The notes under the pieces were generated by a model. It ran no database searches. It worked only from the letters and a program-made list of their open reading frames with translations, and had not been told where the DNA came from. From assembly GCA_041485885.1 (NCBI GenBank), contig JBGPKL010000001.1, positions 1-64,000 on the forward strand: 64,000 bases of DNA, in the 5' to 3' direction. This document shows positions 1 to 8,249 of the stretch, one piece after another (positions within the stretch are counted from its first letter, which is position 1; the number at the start of each line of letters is the position of its first letter). The translations under genes were made by a program, and so were the position numbers. Source of the DNA: JACQFZ01 sp041485885 (lineage in GTDB: Bacteria > Pseudomonadota > Gammaproteobacteria > Acidiferrobacterales > Sulfurifustaceae).

Positions 1-141
1 GTCTTCACCTCGGTGCCCGATCTCAAGCGAAAGCTCATGCGCTACATCCGTCACTACAACAAACAGCCCAAGCCCGTGAAGTGGAAGTACTTCGATTCAT
101 CGCGTCGAATCACTCCCGAATCAATTGTTACGGGCCACTAG
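1..141 (+). CDS. IS630-family transposase, C-terminal end (cut by window edge)
   Basis: The frame is open from the first base and ends at a TAG at 139-141, giving the last 46 residues. The stretch RYIRHYNKQPKPVKWKY followed by an SRRI motif is the usual C-terminal end of IS630-type (DDE, Tc1/mariner-like) transposases, which cut and paste their element at TA dinucleotides. Catalytic residues lie outside the window, so I cannot say whether the gene is intact. No terminal inverted repeat is recognisable between this stop and the aminotransferase start six bases later, so the element's right end may overlap the next gene or be lost. Confident in the family, not in the element's completeness. Confidence 0.75.
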   Translation, partial: VFTSVPDLKRKLMRYIRHYNKQPKPVKWKYFDSSRRITPESIVTGH

Positions 142-146
142 TGGCC

Positions 147-1409
147 ATGGCTTCCAGCAAAAAAGAGACCTCGCTCAATCCAATCGTCAAATCGAGCAAG
201 CTCGCGAACGTCGCCTACGACATCCGCGGCCCGGTGCTGGAAAAGGCGCGACAAATGGAGGAAGAGGGCCAGCGCATCATCCGGCTGAACATCGGCAACA
301 TCGCCGCGTTCGGCCTCGAACCGCCGGATGAGATCGTGCAAGACATGATCCGCAACTTGCCGCATGCGGCCGGCTACACCGATTCGAAGGGTCTGTTCGC
401 GCCGCGCAAAGCGGTGGTGCACTACACGCAGGAGAAGGGCGTGCGCGGCGTCACCGTCGATGACGTCTACCTCGGCAACGGTGCGTCCGAGTTGATCGCG
501 ATCAGCATGAACGCGCTGCTCGACGACGGCGATGAGGTGTTGATCCCGGCACCCGACTACCCACTGTGGACCGCCGTGGTCGGTCTGTCCGGCGGCCGGC
601 CGGTGCATTATCTCTGCGACGAACAGGCCGGCTGGTCGCCCGACCTCGCCGATATCCGTGCGCGCATCACACCTCGCACCAAGGGCATCGTCGTCATCAA
701 TCCGAACAACCCGACCGGCGCGCTGTACCCGGACGACTTACTGCGGCAGCTCGTTGAGATCGCGCGCCAACATCAGCTGACAGTGTTCGCGGACGAAATC
801 TACGACAAGATGCTGTACGACGGCCACACGCATACGAGCATCGCGTCGCTCGCCGACGATGTGCTCTTCGTCACCTTCAACGGACTCTCGAAGAACTACC
901 GCGCGTGCGGTTACCGCGCTGGCTGGATGGTGGTGTCGGGCGAGAAGCGCCATGCGCGCGACTACATCGAGGGCCTCAATATGCTCGTCTCGTTGCGGTT
1001 GTGCGCCAACACGCCTGGGCAGCTCGCGATTCAAACAGCGCTCGGCGGCTATCAGAGCATCAAGGATCTGGTCGCGCCGACCGGCCGGCTATGCCGGCAG
1101 CGCGATCTCGCGTACGAGCTGCTCACGCAGATCCCCGGTGTGAGCGTGGTAAAGCCGAAAGCCGCGTTGTACATGTTCCCGCGGCTCGATGCGAAGCTGT
1201 ACCCCATCGCCGACGACCAGCAATTCGCTTACGACCTATTGGTGGAAGAGAAGGTGCTGATCGTGCAGGGGAGCGGTTTTAACTGGGGCAAACCGGACCA
1301 CTTCCGGTTCGTGTTCCTGCCGAATGCAGACGACCTCAGCGAAGCGATCGGCCGCATCGCGCGTTTCCTCGAACACTATCGCAAGCGCACTGGCTCTGAC
1401 CGGGCGTGA
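147..1409 (+). CDS. alaA: Alanine-synthesising aminotransferase (AlaA-type)
   Basis: A 420-residue class I/II PLP-dependent aminotransferase, close to E. coli AlaA throughout: KSSKLANVAYDIRGPVL at the N-terminus, APDYPLWTA, INPNNPTGA, and the PLP-lysine motif FNGLSKNYR with Lys about residue 249. AlaA transfers the amino group of glutamate to pyruvate to make L-alanine in the cytoplasm. The ATG at 147 was chosen because the frame further upstream lies inside the transposase gene; homologues begin near NPIVKSSKL, so the first 12 or so residues are extra. No Shine-Dalgarno sequence is visible. The upstream transposase end suggests the native promoter was displaced. It converges on speA with a 40-base gap. 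Confidence 0.9.
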   Translation: MASSKKETSLNPIVKSSKLANVAYDIRGPVLEKARQMEEEGQRIIRLNIGNIAAFGLEPPDEIVQDMIRNLPHAAGYTDSKGLFAPRKAVVHYTQEKGVRGVTVDDVYLGNGASELIAISMNALLDDGDEVLIPAPDYPLWTAVVGLSGGRPVHYLCDEQAGWSPDLADIRARITPRTKGIVVINPNNPTGALYPDDLLRQLVEIARQHQLTVFADEIYDKMLYDGHTHTSIASLADDVLFVTFNGLSKNYRACGYRAGWMVVSGEKRHARDYIEGLNMLVSLRLCANTPGQLAIQTALGGYQSIKDLVAPTGRLCRQRDLAYELLTQIPGVSVVKPKAALYMFPRLDAKLYPIADDQQFAYDLLVEEKVLIVQGSGFNWGKPDHFRFVFLPNADDLSEAIGRIARFLEHYRKRTGSDRA

Positions 1410-1449
1410 TGGGCGGGTTGCAAACGGCGAATCAATCGCGGGTAGTCTT

Positions 1450-3333
1450 CTAGTCTTCCAAGTACGTATACCCTTCCATCCCGGCCGCGAGCTCTCGCAG
1501 AAACGCCTCGCGACGCCCGCTATCGAGCCCGCTCGCACGCTCGACCTTATCTTTGTACGCCGCAAGTAGATCCCGCGGCTCGAAGTGCACATAACGCAAC
1601 ACCGAATCGACGGTGTCGCCGCGGCGCGGCGCGACGAGCTGGTGACGACCGTCGGGCAACAGCTCAACGTGCACCGAATCGGTGTCGCCGAAGAGATTGT
1701 GCATGTCGCCCAAGATTTCCTGATATGCGCCGACGAGAAAGATGCCGAGCAGGTACGTTTCGTTTTCTCGCGGTGCATGTAGCGGCAATGTGGAGTCGAC
1801 CCCGTCGGCGTTGACGTACAAGTCCACGCGCCCGTCCGAATCGCAGGTGATGTCCTGCAATACCGTGCGGCGCGTCGGCACTTCATCGAGTCGATTCAAC
1901 GGCATCACCGGAAAGACCTGATCGATCGCCCAGTGATCGGGCATCGACTGAAAGAGCGAGAAATTGCAGAAGTACTTGTCGGCGAGCTTGTCGTTCAACT
2001 CATCCAGTATTTCACGGTGCGCCTTGGCGGCCGGCTCTAGTAACTCGCGCACTTTCCAGCAGGTGGCGAAATAAATCTGCTCCGCGCGACCGCGTTCGGC
2101 GAGCGACAGCACGCCGTGATTGAACATGCCTTGCGCCTGCGAGAGATAGTACACCGCGTCGTGATACGCCTCGATCGCGGAGCGATTGGAAATGTTGACG
2201 TAGGACTTATACATGTCCCGTATCAGCGGTTGCTCCTTCGCGCGCGCCGGCGGCAACTTGCCGACACCCGGCGCCTGCTCGCATTCGACGACATTGGTGA
2301 TCAGCACGGCATGGTGCGCGGTAAGCGCGCGTCCCGATTCGCTCACGATGTCCGGATGCGGGAGATTCTTCTCTTCGCAAATCTCCGCGAGCGCGTAAAC
2401 GATGTTGTTCGCGTATTCGCGCACCGAATAGTTGATCGAGCAGAAGCTGCGCGAGCGCGTGCCTTCGTAATCGACGCCGAGGCCACCGCCGACGTTCACG
2501 GTGTTGATATCCGCCCCGACCGCGCGCAACTCCGCGTAATAGCGCGCCGCCTCGCGCATGCCGGACTGGATGTGCTGCACGTTCGCGATCTGCGAGCCCA
2601 TGTGAAAATGAATCATCTGTAGCGCGCCGAGCGCGTCGGCCTCGCGCAGCCGTTCACAGGCGCGCAACGCCTCCGCGGCGGTAAGGCCGAATTTCGATTT
2701 CTCGCCGCCGCTGTTTTGCCATTTGCCCGCGCCGATCGAGGCGAGGCGCACGCGCACGCCGAGTAGCGGCGCGATGTCCAAGCTCTTCGATTCGCGCAGC
2801 ACGAGCTCGAGCTCGGAGAGCTTCTCGACGACGATGTACACGCGATGGCCGAGCGCTTTGCCGATCAGCGCGAGACGCACGTACTCGCGGTCCTTGTAGC
2901 CGTTGCAAACGATGACGCCGTTCGAGCGCGAGCGCGCGAGCACCGCGAGCAGCTCGGGCTTGGAGCCGGCTTCGAGCCCGAACCGATCGCCGCCGTGTTC
3001 GAGGAGCGCGTCTACGACGCTGCGCTGCTGGTTGACCTTGATCGGATACACGGCGGTGTAGCGGCCGCGAAACCCCCGTTCGGCGGCGGCGGCGTCGAAC
3101 GCTTCGCACAACTCCCGTACTCGGTGGTGCAAAATGCCCGAGAACCGCACCAGCACGGGCGGCGTCAAATCGTGCGCGGCGAACTCGCGGGTCAATTCGT
3201 ACAGGTCGACGGCGTGCGATGAAGCCGGGTCCGGTCGGACTATCACGTGCCCGAGCTCATTGATGTCGAAATAACCGTTGCCCCAGTGAGCGATGTTATA
3301 GAGGTCGCGTGCCTTACTGATGCTCCAGCTCAT
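1450..3333 (-). CDS. speA: Biosynthetic arginine decarboxylase
   Basis: A 627-residue protein of the SpeA family (E. coli 658 aa), a PLP enzyme of alanine-racemase fold that decarboxylates arginine to agmatine, the first step of one putrescine route. Visible features: the N-terminal WSISKARDLYNIAHWGNGYF, the PLP lysine in TAVYPIKVNQQ (Lys99), the glycine-rich VNVGGGLGVDYEG phosphate-binding loop, and CDSDGRVD near residue 490 carrying the catalytic cysteine of fold III decarboxylases. It is divergent from speE, the aminopropyltransferase, with a 130-base gap probably holding both promoters. No agmatinase or speD is in the window. Confidence 0.96.
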   Translation of the reverse strand: MSWSISKARDLYNIAHWGNGYFDINELGHVIVRPDPASSHAVDLYELTREFAAHDLTPPVLVRFSGILHHRVRELCEAFDAAAAERGFRGRYTAVYPIKVNQQRSVVDALLEHGGDRFGLEAGSKPELLAVLARSRSNGVIVCNGYKDREYVRLALIGKALGHRVYIVVEKLSELELVLRESKSLDIAPLLGVRVRLASIGAGKWQNSGGEKSKFGLTAAEALRACERLREADALGALQMIHFHMGSQIANVQHIQSGMREAARYYAELRAVGADINTVNVGGGLGVDYEGTRSRSFCSINYSVREYANNIVYALAEICEEKNLPHPDIVSESGRALTAHHAVLITNVVECEQAPGVGKLPPARAKEQPLIRDMYKSYVNISNRSAIEAYHDAVYYLSQAQGMFNHGVLSLAERGRAEQIYFATCWKVRELLEPAAKAHREILDELNDKLADKYFCNFSLFQSMPDHWAIDQVFPVMPLNRLDEVPTRRTVLQDITCDSDGRVDLYVNADGVDSTLPLHAPRENETYLLGIFLVGAYQEILGDMHNLFGDTDSVHVELLPDGRHQLVAPRRGDTVDSVLRYVHFEPRDLLAAYKDKVERASGLDSGRREAFLRELAAGMEGYTYLED

Positions 3334-3463
3334 GGATGAACGCGGACTTTGAAGGAGACCGAATTATGGAGTAATCGCAACGAGAAGAAAACGAAACGGC
3401 GATCTTTTGCTTCCTCGGGCGGTTCGGTATCGTGGCGGCTTCATTCGATCCGAGAACGAAAAA

Positions 3464-4315
3464 ATGGCACTCGACCACACGTGGTACACCGAGCAGTGGG
3501 CGGAGCAAGGTGCGGCGATCTCCCTCAAGATTCGCGAGAAGGTGCATGAAGAACAATCGCCGTATCAGCGCATCGAGATTTACGAGACGGAAACGTTCGG
3601 CACCCTGATGACGCTCGACGGGCTCGTCATGGTCACCGATCGCGATAATTTCATTTACCACGAGATGATGTCGCATCCGGCGCTATTCGCGCACCCCAAC
3701 CCGCGCCGCGTGCTGATCATCGGCGGCGGAGACTGCGGCACGCTGCGGGAGGTGTTGAAGCACCCGACCGTCGAGCGCGCCGACCAGGTGGAGCTGGATG
3801 AACGGGTCACGCGCGTCGCTGAAAAATTCTTTCCCGAGCTGTGCGCTTCGAACCACGATCCGCGAGCGCATTTTCATTTCGCCGACGGCATCGAGTGGGT
3901 CGCGCGCGCCGCGCCGGGCTCGTACGACGTGATTATTGTCGATTCGACCGATCCCGTTGGGCCGGCGGCGGGGTTATTCTCCGAGCCGTTCTACCGCAAT
4001 TGCCTGCGCGCGCTCGCGAAAAACGGCGTGGTCGTCGGGCAGAGCGAATCGCCGCTTTTCCACGCGGAATTAATCCGCTCGGTGCAGAGGGCGCTGCGTT
4101 CCGCGGGTTTTCAAGATGTCGCAACGCTCAACTTCCCGCAATGCACCTACCCGTCGGGCTGGTGGAGCGCAACGCTCGCGTGCAAGGATGGCGCGCTGTC
4201 TTCGTTTCGCGAAAGCGATGTCGCGACGAAGAAGGTTCCCACCCGCTATTACAGCCGAGCGATTCACGCCGCTGCGCGCGTTGCACCGCAGTTTCTCGAA
4301 GACCTTTTGCGTTGA
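3464..4315 (+). CDS. speE: Spermidine synthase
   Basis: A 283-residue polyamine aminopropyltransferase (E. coli SpeE 288 aa), which moves the aminopropyl group of decarboxylated S-adenosylmethionine to putrescine. The SAM-binding loop is IIGGGDCGTLREVLKH (Asp90), and the catalytic Asp lies in IIVDSTDPVGPA (Asp160). The frame is open 57 bases further up, but MALDHTWYTEQW matches the usual family start, so the ATG at 3464 is chosen; a weak purine run (gaacgaaaaa) precedes it. It is divergent from speA, a logical pairing since both act in polyamine synthesis. Confidence 0.95.
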   Translation: MALDHTWYTEQWAEQGAAISLKIREKVHEEQSPYQRIEIYETETFGTLMTLDGLVMVTDRDNFIYHEMMSHPALFAHPNPRRVLIIGGGDCGTLREVLKHPTVERADQVELDERVTRVAEKFFPELCASNHDPRAHFHFADGIEWVARAAPGSYDVIIVDSTDPVGPAAGLFSEPFYRNCLRALAKNGVVVGQSESPLFHAELIRSVQRALRSAGFQDVATLNFPQCTYPSGWWSATLACKDGALSSFRESDVATKKVPTRYYSRAIHAAARVAPQFLEDLLR

Positions 4316-4336
4316 TGCGTGGGATAACGAACCCGT

Positions 4337-4365
4337 AAAAAAAACGGGCGCCCGTAGGGCGCCCG
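4337..4365 (-). terminator. Intrinsic terminator of the porin-glnK-amtB operon
   Basis: A perfect 9-bp stem (cgggcgccc / gggcgcccg, 4345-4353 with 4357-4365) with a 3-base loop. Read on the minus strand it is followed by eight T residues, so it ends transcription coming from amtB, 35 bases beyond its stop codon. On the plus strand there is no T-run directly after the stem, so it would be a weaker stop for speE. Confidence 0.88.
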
Positions 4366-4399
4366 CACCAGCTTGCTTGCTTTTTAACTGCCCATCACA

Positions 4400-5821
4400 T
4401 TAGAGGTTGTAACCGCGCTCGTCGTGCAACGCGAGATCCAGACCTTCCGTCTCTTGCTCCTCGGTCACACGCAGGCCGATCACCCATTGCACGATCTTGA
4501 CGATGATGAAAGTCATGACGCCGTCGTAAACGATGGTGGTGATCACGCCCATGCCCTGGGTCCATACTTGTTTACCCATCGTGAAACCCTCGGCAAATCC
4601 GATACCGCCGAGTTCCTTGGCGACGAACACGCCGGTCAGCATCGCGCCTATGGCACCACCGACCGCATGAACGCCGAAGGCATCGAGCGAGTCGTCATAG
4701 CCGAACGCACGCTTGACCTTGGCGGCGGCGATGTAGCAAAGGACACCGGCGACAGCGCCGATAACAATCGACCCCATGGGTCCGACAAAACCCGAGGCTG
4801 GCGTAATGGCTACCAAGCCGGCGACGGCTCCCGAGGCGATGCCCAGTATCGTAGGCTTACCGTGCGAGAGCCATTCCGCGAACATCCACCCCAGCGCCGC
4901 CGTAGCCGTGGCGATTTGCGTCACCGCCATAGCCATACCGGCGGTGCCGTTGGCGGCGACCGCGCTGCCGGCGTTAAACCCGAACCAGCCGACCCATAGC
5001 AGCGAGGCGCCCACCAGCGTATAGCCGGTGTTGTTCGGCGCCATCGGGACCTTCGGATAGCCCTTGCGCGGACCGAGCACCAGCGCCACGACCAGGCCTG
5101 CGATACCCGCGTTGATATGCACCACGGTACCGCCGGCGAAGTCGAGCACGCCGCGACCGCCCAGGAACGAACCCGCACCGCCCCAAACCATGTGCGCGAT
5201 CGGCGCGTACACGAAGGTCGACCACAGCGCCATGAACAGCAGCATCGCCGAGAACTTCATACGCTCGACGAACGCGCCGACGATGAGCGCCGGGGTGATG
5301 ATCGCGAAGGTCATTTGAAACGCCATGAACACGGTCTCGGGAATGGCATTCGCCTTCGTGGCGTCAACCTGCCACAAGGCATCGACCGTCACTCCCTTGA
5401 GGAACGCCTTGGAGAGACTGCCGACGAACGAGTACAGATTGGTGACACCGTCCTTCATGCCGGTGGTATCGAACGCCATGCTATAACCCCAGAGCGCCCA
5501 CAGCACCGTGACCACGCAGGTGACGGCGAAGCAGTTCATCAGGGTGGATAGCACGTTCTTGGTCCGCACCATACCTCCATAGAACAAGGCTAGGCCCGGT
5601 ATCGTCATCATCAGCACCAAGGCCATGGAGGTGAGCATCCATGCGGTGTCGCCCGTATTCAGCACGGGTTGAGGCGGCGTTGGCGCTGCCGCCGCGGCGG
5701 CTGGCGCCGTAGCGGCAGGCGCCGCCGGTTGATCGGCGGCTGAACTGACGCTCGGCAGCCACGTGAGCACGCCGCCGAACAGGACCGCCGCGATTAGCAG
5801 CTTTGAAATTAGTGTTCTCAT
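4400..5821 (-). CDS. amtB: Ammonium transporter
   Basis: A 473-residue Amt/MEP/Rh channel that conducts ammonium across the inner membrane. An N-terminal hydrophobic signal (MRTLISKLLIAAVLFGG) is followed by an Ala/Pro-rich linker and then about 11 membrane helices starting at DTAWMLTSMALVLMM. The twin pore histidines are in VVHINAGIAGLV and FGVHAVGGAIGA. The start at 5821 follows a clear GGGGGA ribosome site; an in-frame ATG at 5845 would overlap glnK. It lies 13 bases downstream of glnK, the usual glnK-amtB pair in which GlnK plugs the channel when nitrogen is plentiful. A terminator follows at 4337-4365. Confidence 0.96.
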   Translation of the reverse strand: MRTLISKLLIAAVLFGGVLTWLPSVSSAADQPAAPAATAPAAAAAAPTPPQPVLNTGDTAWMLTSMALVLMMTIPGLALFYGGMVRTKNVLSTLMNCFAVTCVVTVLWALWGYSMAFDTTGMKDGVTNLYSFVGSLSKAFLKGVTVDALWQVDATKANAIPETVFMAFQMTFAIITPALIVGAFVERMKFSAMLLFMALWSTFVYAPIAHMVWGGAGSFLGGRGVLDFAGGTVVHINAGIAGLVVALVLGPRKGYPKVPMAPNNTGYTLVGASLLWVGWFGFNAGSAVAANGTAGMAMAVTQIATATAALGWMFAEWLSHGKPTILGIASGAVAGLVAITPASGFVGPMGSIVIGAVAGVLCYIAAAKVKRAFGYDDSLDAFGVHAVGGAIGAMLTGVFVAKELGGIGFAEGFTMGKQVWTQGMGVITTIVYDGVMTFIIVKIVQWVIGLRVTEEQETEGLDLALHDERGYNL

Positions 5822-5834
5822 TAGTGGATTCCCC

Positions 5835-6173
5835 CTAGAGCGCATCTTTGCCGGTTTCGCCGGTGCGAATGCGCACGACTTGTTCGAGATCGAACACGAA
5901 GATTTTTCCGTCGCCGATCTTATCGGTGCGAGCGGATTTGGTGATCGCCTCGATCACCCGATCGAGCATCTTCGCCTCAATGGCAACCTCGATTTTAACT
6001 TTCGGCAAAAAGTCGACCACGTACTCCGCGCCGCGATAGAGCTCGGTGTGACCCTTCTGCCGCCCGAAACCTTTCACCTCGGTGACGGTGACGCCTTGCA
6101 CTCCGACTTCCGAGAGTGCGTCGCGCACGTCATCGAGCTTGAAGGGCTTGACGATTGCGGTAACGAGTTTCAT
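5835..6173 (-). CDS. glnK: Nitrogen regulatory protein P-II (GlnK-type)
   Basis: A 112-residue P-II signal protein. It senses 2-oxoglutarate and ATP/ADP and binds AmtB when unmodified. The T-loop carries the uridylylation site Tyr51 in ELYRGAEYVVDF; the B-loop TDKIGDGKIFV and the C-loop RIRTGE are intact. MKLVTAIVKPFKL is closer to E. coli GlnK than to GlnB, and its position directly upstream of amtB supports the glnK name. An AGGAGA site lies just upstream of the ATG. Co-transcription with the preceding porin gene is likely (72-base gap). Confidence 0.95.
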   Translation of the reverse strand: MKLVTAIVKPFKLDDVRDALSEVGVQGVTVTEVKGFGRQKGHTELYRGAEYVVDFLPKVKIEVAIEAKMLDRVIEAITKSARTDKIGDGKIFVFDLEQVVRIRTGETGKDAL

Positions 6174-6245
6174 ACGATTATCTCCTGAAGAGTGGGACGA
6201 AGCGGCCTTCCACCGCGTCGTCCCAACTGCATCGAACGGGAATTC

Positions 6246-7391
6246 TCAGAACTTGTACAGTGCTTCCACTCCCAAGAACGTCTGCTTATCTGTAGCGCTA
6301 CCGCTCTTGGTGAAAACTTGCTTGTCGGAATCGTCCATACGCACCTCACCGCGCACCTCGAATCCCTTGGCGATCATGTAACCGAGGGTCACAGTCGTTT
6401 CCTGAAGTTTTTGCGAACCGGTCCCGCAGAACGTGCGGAAGCATTGCTTGTCATCGAACGACTCGACGCGCAACGAACCGCGGAACTTGTCAGTGAAGGA
6501 GTAATTCGCGTAGGCCGCGACCCCGTTCCACTTGGCCTTCCCGCCAGTGGCGGATGCTTTTTCCTGATCGGCCGCGTCGACATTGAGGACGAAAGCTAAT
6601 GCATCGGTAACGTTGAACGTGCCAACGACATCCAGCAGCTGCCGATTGCCAATCTGATTGGAAAGAGAACTGAACTCTTCGCCGCTATAGAGCGCGGCAG
6701 TCAGACCGATTTGCTTGCTTGGCGTGGCCGCTACACCCAACTCAATCGTCTTACCATCGGCGCAGCTGCCGGCTGCCGTACAATTCGACACCGGCCCACC
6801 GGTAAACGATTCTTTCATGATGTCCCAGCCGTTGTTCAATCCGACCGTGAACTTCAACGCGTCGCTCGGCGCAAACGTACCGCGCAGACCCGTGTGCGTG
6901 GTTGCAATCGCATTGGTATAGAGCAACGAATGCGAGATGTTCGGGTTGGTAGTGTTCTGCGGAACTTCAGCCCCGGCGAGAGTAAGGAACTTACCCGCCA
7001 TCAGCGTGAGCCCGCTAAAGGCGTACTGAGTGTAAATCTGCAACAGGTCGACGTCGTTCGTCTGCCAACCGCGAGAATGGTGAAACCCAACATCGTTCCC
7101 GGCCATGACTTCGACCAGACCGCCGGCGCCGCTCGCCGGCAGCGACGAAACAGCGACATCCAGAGCATTTATGTTGAAGGAGTTTTTCTCGGTAATGTTG
7201 CCCGATGTGAAAGCGGGAACGGAATCGGTATCGAAATTGCTGTACGTGACGTCGATATAACCGCTGACATCGATGCCCGATGCCTTGAGCACGTCACTCA
7301 GGGTCGGGACCTTGTCGGCCGCATCCGCCGCCGAGCAAACGCAGGCGACCAGGATCCCCGCCAGCAATTTCTTTCTTCTCAATTGGTTCAT
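6246..7391 (-). CDS. Putative outer-membrane beta-barrel porin of the amt-glnK operon
   Basis: A 381-residue exported protein with a signal peptide (positive MNQLRRKK, hydrophobic core, cleavage near CSAADA about residue 25), followed by alternating polar/hydrophobic segments and a C-terminal phenylalanine (GVEALYKF) typical of barrels folded by the Bam machinery. It resembles the BBP2/OmpL-like putative porin group; assignment to an exact family is uncertain. First gene of porin-glnK-amtB, so it may admit ammonium or another nitrogen compound through the outer membrane when nitrogen is scarce. That role is inferred from the operon and its sigma-54 promoter, not from residues. Confidence 0.75.
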   Translation of the reverse strand: MNQLRRKKLLAGILVACVCSAADAADKVPTLSDVLKASGIDVSGYIDVTYSNFDTDSVPAFTSGNITEKNSFNINALDVAVSSLPASGAGGLVEVMAGNDVGFHHSRGWQTNDVDLLQIYTQYAFSGLTLMAGKFLTLAGAEVPQNTTNPNISHSLLYTNAIATTHTGLRGTFAPSDALKFTVGLNNGWDIMKESFTGGPVSNCTAAGSCADGKTIELGVAATPSKQIGLTAALYSGEEFSSLSNQIGNRQLLDVVGTFNVTDALAFVLNVDAADQEKASATGGKAKWNGVAAYANYSFTDKFRGSLRVESFDDKQCFRTFCGTGSQKLQETTVTLGYMIAKGFEVRGEVRMDDSDKQVFTKSGSATDKQTFLGVEALYKF

Positions 7392-7510
7392 GTCAGTCTC
7401 CAGAATTCTCTGTTGTTGATGCGAGCAGCCGTGAGGCCGATTGATGCTGAAACACTACGCGCGACAACCTTGTCGCAAACGCGCTGGTCCGTCAGCGCGC
7501 ACCCCCCGGG

Positions 7511-7526
7511 AGCAGTTTCTATGCCA
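7511..7526 (-). promoter_or_regulatory. Sigma-54 (-24/-12) promoter of porin-glnK-amtB
   Basis: Read on the minus strand the site is TGGCATAGAAACTGCT, against the sigma-54 consensus TGGCACGNNNNTTGCW. The invariant GG and GC are exactly 10 bases apart, and all but three of the fixed positions match. Transcription would start near 7500, leaving a leader of about 110 bases before the porin gene. P-II/Amt operons are commonly NtrC-sigma-54 dependent. Confidence 0.72.
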
Positions 7527-7588
7527 CGCAATCTTCGCCTTGAGAAACAGACTATTACTGGAAAAGAGCGGACCGATCCGCAGTTCAA

Positions 7589-7637
7589 CGCACCAACATG
7601 GATTGTGTGGTCCGGATCTACGCACCAATTTCACGCG
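7589..7637 (-). promoter_or_regulatory. Two probable NtrC enhancer sites
   Basis: Site 1 (7589-7605) is CGCACCAACATGGATTG, sharing the core GCACCAACATGG with the strong NtrC site of E. coli glnA. Site 2 (7621-7637) starts with the same CGCACCAA half but has a poor second half. The two are exactly 32 bp apart, the spacing of the paired glnA sites, about 97 and 129 bases upstream of the predicted sigma-54 start. Site 1 is convincing, site 2 less so. Confidence 0.6.
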
Positions 7638-7639
7638 CG

Positions 7640-7940
7640 CCGACGTGGGCTGGGAGAAGCTGTACGGGCGGCGAAGAGAAGCCGCACACGTAGCGTCCGT
7701 TCGCCGATACCCGTTGTGGGCTTCGCGCGCGACGGCCTAGGTGCCGTGGTTTCCTAAGCGGTGACGTGAAAGTGCACCAACGACCAAGGCACGGAGCATA
7801 CGGGGACACGGCATTGAGATGCGAAGCGTCCGTCGCGATTCGTGCGTTAGCGCCGTGCTCCTTGGAGGTCGAGCTACCAAAGCGCTACAGACAGAGCGCG
7901 CGATGGCTATCGCCAAACAAGGACATGATGACTTCGAGCA
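7640..7940. other. Non-coding stretch between the glnK operon control region and ubiK
   Basis: About 300 bases with no believable gene on either strand: the open frames here lack homology I recognise, are in shadow of neighbours, or lack a ribosome site. No repeat, tRNA or terminator was seen. Confidence 0.5.
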
Positions 7941-7948
7941 GCGCTCGA

Positions 7949-7954
7949 TATAAT
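7949..7954 (+). promoter_or_regulatory. Possible -10 element of ubiK
   Basis: A perfect TATAAT lies 28 bases before the ubiK start codon. No good -35 hexamer is present at 16-18 bases upstream, so the promoter is plausible but unproven. Confidence 0.4.
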
Positions 7955-7982
7955 GTCCGCTCTCGTTCCGCTGGCGACTTTC

Positions 7983-8219
7983 ATGATCTCTAAAACGTTC
8001 GAGGACATCGTCGAATCCGTCGTGCGGCTGCTGCCGCGCGCACCGGCGGATCTGGAGCGCAACGTACGCACCGCGCTGGCCGCGGCGTTCGATCGACTCG
8101 ATGTCGTCACGCGCGAGGAGCTGGAAGTTCAAGAGGCGGTGTTGCAGCGTACGCGCGCGCGCCTGAAGGAGCTGGAAGAGAGAATCGCAGCGCTGGAACG
8201 CGCGTCCGAAAAAAAATAA
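7983..8219 (+). CDS. ubiK: Ubiquinone biosynthesis accessory factor UbiK
   Basis: A 78-residue protein of the UbiK/YqiC (BMFP) family. An N-terminal amphipathic region (FEDIVESVVRLLPRAP) is followed by the conserved RLDVVTREELEVQEAVLQRTR segment and a C-terminal coiled coil, which trimerises in this family. UbiK binds UbiJ and helps the cytosolic ubiquinone-synthesis complex. The start at ATG 7983 was chosen because MISKTFEDIVE aligns with the family N-terminus; the frame is open 30 bases further up. It is followed by the YifB/ComM gene after 30 bases, probably one transcript. Confidence 0.88.
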   Translation: MISKTFEDIVESVVRLLPRAPADLERNVRTALAAAFDRLDVVTREELEVQEAVLQRTRARLKELEERIAALERASEKK

Positions 8220-8249
8220 CTCCGCCGGACGCGAAAGGGGAGGCAGAGA

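Noticed and set aside
7424..7440. A second sigma-54-like element (GG-N10-GC) closer to the porin start
   Set aside because: Only the two dinucleotides fit; the surrounding bases match poorly, while the 7511-7526 site matches nearly throughout.
6711..7757. A 348-codon open frame antisense to the porin gene
   Set aside because: It mirrors the porin coding sequence, has no ribosome site or recognisable domain, and runs over the sigma-54 control region; a typical shadow in GC-rich DNA.
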